From CAZWBR01 sp964404205 (GTDB taxonomy: Bacteria > Bacteroidota > Bacteroidia > Bacteroidales > Prolixibacteraceae): a stretch of DNA of 6,619 bases. How positions within the stretch are numbered: position 1 is the first letter of the stretch; every line of letters starts with the position of its first letter. The notes under the pieces are model-generated. The model had not been told where the DNA came from, did no database searches, and was given only the letters and a program-made list of their open reading frames with translations. Shown piece by piece: positions 1-5,546 of this stretch. Both the position numbers and the translations under genes were made by a program. The DNA is taken from assembly GCA_964404205.1 (NCBI GenBank), contig CAYOJD010000146.1, forward strand, positions 1 through 6,619. The letters run 5' to 3'.

Positions 1-1
1 A

Positions 2-79
2 CATAAAGAGGTACTTGCCGGAGCGCTGCTGCGCGTAGCTTACGGTCTATCCATACAATTATCTAAGCTAATGACATGA
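2..79 (+). CDS. C-terminal end of an unidentified upstream gene (partial)
   Basis: The second forward frame is open from the window edge to a TGA at 77-79, giving about 25 residues that end in LSIQLSKLMT. The other two forward frames do not both stay open: frame 1 stops at its second codon and frame 3 stops near position 36. The TGA overlaps the ATG of the following hydrolase as ATGA, the usual arrangement of translationally coupled genes in one operon. The residues (leucine-rich, alternating with charged positions) look like a C-terminal helix, but I do not recognise the family. An open stretch this short can occur by chance, so the stop-start overlap is the main support. Confidence 0.5.
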   Translation, partial: HKEVLAGALLRVAYGLSIQLSKLMT

Positions 80-627
80 AAGAAGCAGCTTTACTGCTAA
101 TTGATATTCAAAACGACTATTTCGAGGGAGGAAAAATGAGACTCTCCGGCTCGAAAGAGGCTGCTGCCAATACCCAACTGCTGCTCGAAAAGTTTCGTTC
201 GAAAGGGTGGCCTGTCATCTATATTCAGCATTGGGCCACGCGCCCCGATGCCACCTTCTTTCTGCCCGGAACCGTTGGTGCTGAGATTTATCGCGACATC
301 AGCCCCCGCGAAGACGAAGCGATAATCACCAAAAACTTTCCGAACAGTTTTAAAGCGACCTCTCTGGAAGAGAGACTGCAATCGCTCAACGTGACCCATT
401 TGGTAGTTTGCGGCATGATGACCCATATGTGTGTCGATGCCACCGTTCGTGCAGCTAAAGATGCAGGCTATAATTGTACCGTTATCGGCGACTGCTGCGC
501 CACCCGCGAACTCGAACTGAAAGGTGAAACGATAACCGCCCGGCATGTACACCAAAGTTTTTTAGCTGCGCTGGGAAATTATTATGCATCTATCCAAACG
601 GTCGATGAGTTTATGAAGGAATTATAA
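76..627 (+). CDS. Isochorismatase-family cysteine hydrolase
   Basis: This 183-residue cytoplasmic protein is a single isochorismatase-like domain of normal family length. The family hydrolyses amides or vinyl ethers through an Asp-Lys-Cys triad. All three are visible: D10 in the first strand (LLLIDIQNDYF), K86 in ITKNFPNSF, and C119 in GMMTHMCVDAT, where the residues before the Cys form the family's usual cis-peptide turn. HWATRPDATFFLPGTVGAEI (residues 52-71) and CCATRELELKG are also typical of the nicotinamidase/streptothricin-hydrolase-like branch. There is no signal peptide. The substrate cannot be read from the sequence: the branch includes nicotinamidases, streptothricin hydrolases and many orphans. 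The ATG overlaps the stop of an upstream reading frame, so it probably belongs to an operon that starts outside the window. The next gene lies 86 bp downstream. Confidence 0.95.
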   Translation: MKEAALLLIDIQNDYFEGGKMRLSGSKEAAANTQLLLEKFRSKGWPVIYIQHWATRPDATFFLPGTVGAEIYRDISPREDEAIITKNFPNSFKATSLEERLQSLNVTHLVVCGMMTHMCVDATVRAAKDAGYNCTVIGDCCATRELELKGETITARHVHQSFLAALGNYYASIQTVDEFMKEL

Positions 628-670
628 AACACCAAAACAGCTCTTCTTTATTTAGCAATAATGTTGTAAA

Positions 671-684
671 TTGATGGTCATCAA
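671..684. promoter_or_regulatory. Perfect inverted repeat upstream of the caspase-like gene
   Basis: TTGATG-GT-CATCAA has two perfect 6-bp arms around a 2-bp centre. It sits in the 86-bp gap, ending 29 bp before the ATG at 714. Its size and position would suit a dimeric repressor operator at or below a promoter. Just upstream, TAATGTTG at 659-666 matches the Bacteroidota -7 box with one mismatch, but no TTTG is found at the -33 spacing. No second copy was noticed in the window, so the role is inferred from symmetry alone. Confidence 0.3.
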
Positions 685-713
685 ACATCAACATCAAACT
701 AAAGCAAAAGCGT

Positions 714-1571
714 ATGGCCGTCAAAAAAAATATCAACATTGGGATATTACTCGATGATTCGAAGGACAAAACCTGGATGCGTAAAACCCTTGCACACGAC
801 ACTTCGCTCGATTATGTGATAGAACCGGGCTCGACCAGTAAGATGTTTGATTATCTGGCCAACCTAAAAAAGAAAGGGGTAAAAGTGGGAAAGATTGTCA
901 TGATGGGACATGGGAATGCCAAACATCCGCATGTAGGGGTGTTACAACCCGAAGATATCGATCTGAAAAACCTGACCCGTTCGCGCGATGCTTCCCGAAA
1001 AAAATATGATTCTGCGGCTGAAAACATGAAAGCAATCAAGGCTAAGCTGGCCAAAACGAAAGAGGCAAAATTGCGCAAAGAACTGACCAACGAATACAAT
1101 ACCGAGCGCGACATAAAAAACTCAAACCGCGAAACCTATAACAACAGTGTTCAGGAATTGAATAAATTTAGGGCCCTCTCGGGAGTGATGGCCAAAGACG
1201 GAGAGGTACATCTCTTTAACTGCTGTCCGGCTTCGTCGGACAAAGGACGTGAGATGATGAAAAACCTTGGCCAGATTTTGTTAAAGGAAAAAGGAGGTAA
1301 AGTTACCGGTTGCGATGGCTTTGTGTGGACTCCCAAAATGCTGCAATCGACCCTCTCGGCTGTTTTTGGAACAGTTGAAGGATACAAGTTTCCGGCAGGA
1401 AATTGGGTTAAAGTAGCGATTCAACCTCGCAAAAAGCCCATTGATAAACCCGTTGAACCGCCCAAAGCCGGCCATCACCATCCGTCAACTCCCGATGCTC
1501 CTCCAGCCACGCACTGCAATGGCAACAACCATGGACCAGATTGCCAGTGCGGTTGGGGCGGACCAAGATAA
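714..1571 (+). CDS. Uncharacterised protein, probable caspase-fold (clan CD-like) with His/Cys-rich tail
   Basis: I do not recognise this 285-residue protein as a named family. Residues 6-75 read as alternating strands and helices: NIGILLDD, then helices, then KIVMMGHG with H66 at the end of a hydrophobic strand. Residues about 84-152 are a highly charged, Lys/Glu/Asn-rich, probably helical or coiled-coil insert. Residues 163-175 are a second hydrophobic strand ending in a Cys pair (EVHLFNCCPASS, C170/C171), followed by a helix and GGKVTGCDGFVW. A strand-end His-Gly followed later by a strand-end Cys is the layout of caspase-like clan CD peptidases and of DUF4347/CHAT-type domains, so H66 and C170 are candidate catalytic residues. 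From about 238 the chain is Pro/Lys-rich and ends in HHHP, then a cluster with H267, C268, H273, C277 and C279 and a final GWGGPR. There is no signal peptide. It follows the cysteine hydrolase on the same strand and ends 12 bp from the convergent GH95 stop. The gene call is firm; the fold is inference and activity is unknown. Confidence 0.85.
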   Translation: MAVKKNINIGILLDDSKDKTWMRKTLAHDTSLDYVIEPGSTSKMFDYLANLKKKGVKVGKIVMMGHGNAKHPHVGVLQPEDIDLKNLTRSRDASRKKYDSAAENMKAIKAKLAKTKEAKLRKELTNEYNTERDIKNSNRETYNNSVQELNKFRALSGVMAKDGEVHLFNCCPASSDKGREMMKNLGQILLKEKGGKVTGCDGFVWTPKMLQSTLSAVFGTVEGYKFPAGNWVKVAIQPRKKPIDKPVEPPKAGHHHPSTPDAPPATHCNGNNHGPDCQCGWGGPR

Positions 1572-1588
1572 CCCATTGCCGCCCTACC
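1551..1588. terminator. Possible stem-loop between convergent genes
   Basis: GGGCGG at 1556-1561 pairs with CCGCCC at 1579-1584, and the flanking GGT (1551-1553) and ACC (1586-1588) extend the pairing after a short mismatch. The loop is about 17 nt. The hairpin spans the stops of both convergent genes, where a shared terminator would be expected. There is no T-run on either side, so it is not a canonical intrinsic terminator and may only be a by-product of GC-rich 3' ends. Confidence 0.25.
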
Positions 1589-4037
1589 AGTTCAGTTCGA
1601 GGATATCGTCCTTGTTTAATTCAGCTTCCAGCATATCTCCTTTCGAAGGCAATGAAATTGGTTTGCCATTTACCAAAACGGTTTTAGCCCCAACCGGGAA
1701 CTTGAAACGGAAGAGAGAGTGGCTTTGTGCAGTCAGCTTGACCTGCTTCAGCGATTTATTCTCCCACGAGGCATCCACGACCCCGTTTCCGCGCACCTTG
1801 AACCCACTGAACGAACCTGTCGCCCATGCATCGGGCAAGGCTGGCAGCAATTCGATATAGCCGGCATGGCTTTGCAGCAACATCTCGGCAATACCGGCAC
1901 ATCCCCCAAAATTACCATCGATTTGAAAAGGTGGATGGGCGCAAAACAGATTGGGATAGGTTCCTCCTGCCTGAGGGCCGTAATCGTACCCATCGGTCGC
2001 TACCGGAACCAGCAGCTGGCTCAATAATTTATAGGCACGGTTACCATCGGCCAACCGGGCCCAATGGTTCACCTTCCATGCACGCGACCAACCGGTACCC
2101 CCGTCGCCCCTGCGGTCGAGTGTTACCCTTGCCGCCTGAGCCAATTCAGGTGTCCCTTCGGGGGTAATCTGATTGCCCGGATGGAGCCCGTAAAGTTGTG
2201 ATACATGGCGGTGTTGCGGTTCAGCCTCCTGATAATCGTCGAGCCACTCCTGCAACTGGCCATATTTGCCAATCTGGTGAGGGGGAAGTTGGGCCGATAA
2301 CTGCTGAAGTTTCAACGCAAAATCGCTATCTGTATTTAATATTCGTGCCGCTTCGGCAACGTAGCCAAACTGCTCGCGCACCAACTGATTGTCCATGGTC
2401 GAACCCATGCAGATGGCAGCTGTTTTCCCATTCGGTAAAATAAAACTGTTCTCGGGCGAAGTGGTAGGCGCCGTAACCAGCCAGCCATGTTGAGGCTCTT
2501 TCACCAACATCTCGCTGAAAAAGAGGGCCGACTCCTTTAGCACCGGATAAACGGAACGCAGGTAAGCCGTATCGTTGGTAAAAAGATAATGTTCCCAAAG
2601 GTGCTGGCACATCCAGGCCCCGGCCGTATTGGTAGCCCCCCACGAGGGATGTTCGCCCGGCGAAGTATATCCCCAGATATTGGTCAAAATATGGGTAACC
2701 CAGCCATTGGCATTGTAAAAAGCTTTGGCGCTTTTACGGCCTGGCTCTACCAGACTTTTGGTCAACTCAATCAGCGGACTGTGAAGCTCAGACAAATTGG
2801 TCACTTCGGCTGGCCATAAATTCATTTGCAGATTGATGTTCATATGATAATCGCCGTTCCAGGGCGTCTGCAAGGTATTGGCCCACAACCCCTGCAAATT
2901 GGGTGGCAACAAACCCGGACGGGTACTGCAAATCAACAGATAGCGCCCATACTGAAAATAGAGTTCAATCAAACCATTATCATTTCCGCTTTTGGCAAAC
3001 TCTGTCAACCGCCGGTTGGTGGTTAATCCTTCTCTTTCGATGTTCCTTCCCAGATCGAGGGTGGCACGGTTGAACCATGCCCCGAATTGCCTTTCGTGTG
3101 AAAGCAGCGAACGGGAGTATCCACTTTTTATAGCCTTGACCAACAATGAACGATTGGTGAAAGTATGTCTGGGGTTCTTGTAATCGGTAGTCATCGAGAG
3201 GTAAATCAGGGCTTCGTCAGCATTTTCTATGCCAACCATCTGCTCCCCGGCGATCCTTTTCCCGCCTTTGCTCACGATGGTGGCACGGGCCATATAATGC
3301 ATTCCATCGCCCCCCGAACCATTGTTCATAGCCCCCTGCATCACCAGGTCGTTCTCCTCAACCGAAACCGCCATCCTTTCGGGACGGTCGAACGTAAGTT
3401 TGAAACTAATATGCCGTCCTTTATTGGCCGTAAGGCGGATAATGGCCACATCGTCGCTGAAACTGGTGAGGTATTCGCGATGATAGTTCACCTCTCCCAA
3501 CTGGAAACCACATTCCGACAGGGCGTTATCCATCTGCAATTTGCGCTGGTAATGGCTGTAGGCAGCTGTATCGGGGCGACCGGCGAAGGTGTAATCGATA
3601 TTTAGCAGCCCCAGCATTTGGTACGAGCCATACGGAACATCTTTGCCGCTTCCCAGTCCTGAGCCCGCCCCCTTGCAGACAAAAGTACTGTACATCAAAT
3701 CTTGTGCTTCATCGTTTTTGCCTTCGAAAAGCAACTGCCGAATTTTATCCAGCGATTCGTAGGCTGCCGGATTATCGGCATCCTGCGGAGCACCCGACCA
3801 GAGCGAAATCTCGTTCAACACCACGGTTTCGCGGGCGATCCCACCATCGGGCATTATGCCTATGCGACCATTCCCCAGCGGTAGCGTTTCGACCCACGCT
3901 TTGGCCGGCCGGTCCATTACAATGGCAAGTGGCCTGCTTTCGGCCGTCTGGGCATCAACTGACAGTGTGCAGGTTACCCCTAAAGTGAAAAGCAGTAAAC
4001 TGCTCAACCATGTTGGGCGCGAAAAATTAAAAGTCAT
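1584..4037 (-). CDS. Secreted GH95 alpha-L-fucosidase/alpha-L-galactosidase
   Basis: This complete 817-residue GH95 enzyme matches usual family length. GH95 members remove terminal alpha-L-fucose (classically alpha-1,2-linked) or alpha-L-galactose from plant or host glycans by an inverting mechanism. An N-terminal signal peptide has its hydrophobic core at about 11-27 and likely cleavage after SVDA (29). The N-terminal beta-domain begins with DRPAKAWVETLPLGNGRIG and VLNEISLWSG (residues 42-82). The (alpha/alpha)6 barrel holds the family signatures WNGDYHMNINLQMNLWPAE (393-411), TSPEN (526-530), QLQEW, HRHVSQLYGLHPG and FQIDGNFGG. By alignment from memory to Bifidobacterium AfcA, N400 and N402 are the asparagines that help activate water, E528 the general acid and D707 the aspartate of the base relay. 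H398 sits where fucosidases keep His and an L-galactosidase has Thr, so fucosidase is the better guess. A C-terminal beta-sandwich ends at LELNW, with no type IX secretion domain. The gene is divergent from the SGNH hydrolase and convergent with the caspase-like gene. No Shine-Dalgarno is seen; the leader before the ATG is A/T-rich. Confidence 0.96.
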   Translation of the reverse strand: MTFNFSRPTWLSSLLLFTLGVTCTLSVDAQTAESRPLAIVMDRPAKAWVETLPLGNGRIGIMPDGGIARETVVLNEISLWSGAPQDADNPAAYESLDKIRQLLFEGKNDEAQDLMYSTFVCKGAGSGLGSGKDVPYGSYQMLGLLNIDYTFAGRPDTAAYSHYQRKLQMDNALSECGFQLGEVNYHREYLTSFSDDVAIIRLTANKGRHISFKLTFDRPERMAVSVEENDLVMQGAMNNGSGGDGMHYMARATIVSKGGKRIAGEQMVGIENADEALIYLSMTTDYKNPRHTFTNRSLLVKAIKSGYSRSLLSHERQFGAWFNRATLDLGRNIEREGLTTNRRLTEFAKSGNDNGLIELYFQYGRYLLICSTRPGLLPPNLQGLWANTLQTPWNGDYHMNINLQMNLWPAEVTNLSELHSPLIELTKSLVEPGRKSAKAFYNANGWVTHILTNIWGYTSPGEHPSWGATNTAGAWMCQHLWEHYLFTNDTAYLRSVYPVLKESALFFSEMLVKEPQHGWLVTAPTTSPENSFILPNGKTAAICMGSTMDNQLVREQFGYVAEAARILNTDSDFALKLQQLSAQLPPHQIGKYGQLQEWLDDYQEAEPQHRHVSQLYGLHPGNQITPEGTPELAQAARVTLDRRGDGGTGWSRAWKVNHWARLADGNRAYKLLSQLLVPVATDGYDYGPQAGGTYPNLFCAHPPFQIDGNFGGCAGIAEMLLQSHAGYIELLPALPDAWATGSFSGFKVRGNGVVDASWENKSLKQVKLTAQSHSLFRFKFPVGAKTVLVNGKPISLPSKGDMLEAELNKDDILELNW

Positions 4038-4183
4038 AAGTCAAATTTTAGTTGTCCGACCGATAGTGCAATCGTGGCAGCTAAGATAGCTTTTTTTACC
4101 TCAAAAGGGGGCTCAAAAAGGCTCCGACATCGGCCATGCTTTCCCATATCGATACCTCACTAAGGGATACGAAGGGAATTGTA

Positions 4184-4196
4184 GTTTTGTCAAAAC
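4184..4196. promoter_or_regulatory. Perfect inverted repeat GTTTTG-T-CAAAAC
   Basis: Two perfect 6-bp arms flank a single central base. The site lies about 147 bp upstream of the GH95 start and about 250 bp upstream of the SGNH start. The symmetry and location between divergent genes fit an operator for a dimeric regulator, but no regulator gene lies in the window and A/T-rich arms such as these occur by chance fairly often. Confidence 0.35.
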
Positions 4197-4249
4197 AGGA
4201 TTATCCATATTTTTTGTCTGGTATTTGAATATACTTACTGTATTGTTTA

Positions 4250-4310
4250 AGTACAGATAGAGTACAGATAGAGTACAGATAGAGTACAGATAGAGTACAG
4301 ATAAGTACAG
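4250..4310. repeat. Tandem 11-bp repeat, about 5.5 copies
   Basis: The unit AGTACAGATAG occurs four times perfectly (4250-4260, 4261-4271, 4272-4282, 4283-4293). A fifth copy has lost its final G (4294-4303), and a partial AGTACAG follows (4304-4310). The unit contains the palindrome GTAC, and its 11-bp period places copies nearly on the same face of the helix. The array lies 212 bp upstream of the GH95 start and 137 bp upstream of the SGNH start. It could be a cluster of regulator sites or a slippage-prone spacer; the sequence does not decide between them. Confidence 0.95.
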
Positions 4311-4421
4311 AAACCATAGCGATGAACCCTTTTTAACAGGGCGATAAACCACATAAAGCCCAATGATAAAAATCGAGCCGTAAAAAAGGTGTATAAACCT
4401 GCAAAAGTATTGTAAATGGCC

Positions 4422-4429
4422 TATTTTTG
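4422..4429 (+). promoter_or_regulatory. Bacteroidota-type -7 box for the SGNH gene
   Basis: TATTTTTG fits the Bacteroidota housekeeping -7 consensus TAnnTTTG exactly. The expected -33 TTTG is poorly matched (CCTG at about 4398-4401). Transcription would start a few bases downstream, leaving a leader of only about 10-15 nt before the ATG at 4448. The box overlaps the alternative TTG codon at 4427, which argues that translation does not begin there. Confidence 0.45.
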
Positions 4430-4447
4430 ATCACTCAATTTGCCTGT

Positions 4448-5221
4448 ATGGAAAACACCCGACGATTGTTTATCAAAAAAGCCGGTGTAGCCGGTATGGT
4501 AGCCACACCATTTCCGGCCATGGCCTCTGCCATCTATCCCGCACCAACGGTCCAAAGTTCGACTTCGGAAAAAGGGCCTGTTGTTCTGTTTCAGGGCGAT
4601 TCGATAACCGATGGCAACCGTACCCGCGACAATGACTGGAATCATGTCATGGGGCATGGGTATGCCTGTTTGGCAGCCAGCCGTCTTTGGTACGATTATC
4701 CCGAACAAAAACTGTCGTTTTACAACCGCGGCATCAGCGGAAACCGCATCGGCGATTTGGAGAAGCGATGGCAACAAGATACGCTGGATTTGAAACCGGA
4801 TGTGGTTAGTATCCTGATTGGGGTTAACGATGTGCTGGCCATTGTCAACAACAATGCCCCCGAGCCGGTAACACAATTTGCCGACAGCTACAAAAGGGTG
4901 CTCGACAAAACGCTGACGGCATTGCCCAATGTCACCATCGTGCTTTGTGAGCCATTTATCCTACCGCTGGGGTGGGTCAACCATCGGAAAGAGGTTTGGC
5001 TCGAAGAGATAGCCCAACAGCAGCAGATGGTCAGAGAGTTGGCCGCGAGTTACCAAACCTTGTTGGTAGAGTTGCAGCACCCTTTCCAAAAAGCCTGCGA
5101 AATTGCACCGGCCGATTACTGGATTTGGGATGGGGTTCACCCGATGCCGGCCGGTCACGAGTTAATCGCCAGACTATGGATAAAAGAGGTTAGCCGTAAA
5201 CTTACTTTTATTCGATCATAA
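4448..5221 (+). CDS. Tat-exported SGNH/GDSL-family esterase
   Basis: Starting at the ATG at 4448, this is a 257-residue SGNH hydrolase, a family of serine esterases that includes carbohydrate acetylesterases and lysophospholipases. The N-terminus TRRLFIKKAG (residues 4-13) followed by a modest hydrophobic stretch and AMASA is a twin-arginine signal, so the folded enzyme should reach the periplasm. The four family blocks are present: FQGDSITDGN with nucleophile S52, NRGISGN with G95, IGVNDV with N127, and DGVHP with D228 and H231. The frame is also open from a TTG at 4427, but that codon lies inside the -7 box and would put seven residues before the Tat motif. The neighbouring GH95 gene and the family suggest removal of acetyl groups from a glycan; that is inference. 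No terminator with a T-run follows the TAA. Confidence 0.94.
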   Translation: MENTRRLFIKKAGVAGMVATPFPAMASAIYPAPTVQSSTSEKGPVVLFQGDSITDGNRTRDNDWNHVMGHGYACLAASRLWYDYPEQKLSFYNRGISGNRIGDLEKRWQQDTLDLKPDVVSILIGVNDVLAIVNNNAPEPVTQFADSYKRVLDKTLTALPNVTIVLCEPFILPLGWVNHRKEVWLEEIAQQQQMVRELAASYQTLLVELQHPFQKACEIAPADYWIWDGVHPMPAGHELIARLWIKEVSRKLTFIRS

Positions 5222-5546
5222 AACTAAAGATAGGTAGTATCATTGCATTTTCATCACCAGTCTGTATTTTCAAAGCAGCAACCTCTATACCAAAAGAATT
5301 GTATAAGAGAGGAATATCATTCAGACAGAGACAATGGTAAACTCACAAAAAGAGACAAATTGATTCAGAAACATTCCCGTTTTGCATCAGACTGTATCGA
5401 TTTAATCTTCAATCTTTATCCGAAGGGAATTTCTCTCTGTTGAATCGTATCACGAATCAATTTCAAATAGGCAAGAGCGCCATTAAACCTTTTTATCCCA
5501 TTCGAGTTTAATAGACAAAGTGAGTATCATTTCGAATACCATCCCT
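5222..5546. other. 325-bp intergenic region
   Basis: No convincing gene lies here. A 66-codon forward frame at 5243-5443 resembles no protein family, has low-complexity composition and no start signal. The stretch contains an imperfect inverted repeat at 5282-5312 (CCTCTATAC against GTATAAGAGAGG, with three unpaired bases and no T-run), three copies of TATCATT (near 5238, 5314 and 5525), and the 21-bp near-palindrome at 5440-5460. No full TTTG/TAnnTTTG promoter was found, though one is expected before the lipoprotein gene. Confidence 0.7.
5440..5460. promoter_or_regulatory. 21-bp near-palindrome upstream of the serine hydrolase
   Basis: TTGAATCGT and ACGAATCAA are 9-bp arms around the centre ATC, with eight of nine positions complementary. 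The site ends 86 bp before the ATG of the lipoprotein gene. The length and A/T-flanked CG core resemble operators bound by dimeric regulators. As RNA it would form a small hairpin, but no T-run follows, so a terminator for the SGNH gene is less likely. Confidence 0.4.

Larger units (their letters stand above)
4038..4447. other. 410-bp divergent intergenic region
   Basis: This stretch separates the start codons of the GH95 gene (leftward) and the SGNH gene (rightward) and should hold both promoters. It contains the 11-bp tandem repeat (4250-4310), a perfect 13-bp inverted repeat (4184-4196), a -7 box before the SGNH gene, and an imperfect stem-loop at 4141-4178 (TTCCC pairs with GGGAA, then TCG with CGA and two shorter steps with bulges). 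On the GH95 side, TATCTTAG (reverse strand, 4081-4088) matches the -7 box with one mismatch but lacks a spaced TTTG, so that promoter is not assigned. The only reverse-strand reading frame crossing it (4113-4352) is largely tandem-repeat translation and is not a credible gene. Confidence 0.8.

Noticed and set aside
97..555. 152-codon reverse-strand frame opposite the cysteine hydrolase
   Set aside because: It is antisense to a gene with a complete catalytic triad and has no family features.
1441..1860. 139-codon forward frame spanning the convergent gene ends
   Set aside because: It overlaps the caspase-like tail in another frame and is antisense to the conserved GH95 C-terminus; no family resemblance.
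4079..4097. AGCTA-AGA-TAGCT hairpin followed by seven T on the forward strand
   Set aside because: The stem is only 5 bp and A/T-rich, and no forward-strand gene ends just before it, so a terminator is unlikely. It may be chance in the GH95 leader.
4250..4310. CRISPR array
   Set aside because: The units are 11 bp and directly adjoining with no spacers, and no cas gene is present.
4113..4352. 79-codon reverse-strand reading frame over the tandem repeat
   Set aside because: Most of its protein is the translated 11-bp repeat (a Leu/Tyr/Ser periodic string), and it lies in the promoter region of two firm genes.
5243..5443. 66-codon forward reading frame after the SGNH gene
   Set aside because: No recognisable motif, no start signal, and composition unlike the neighbouring genes; best read as intergenic.
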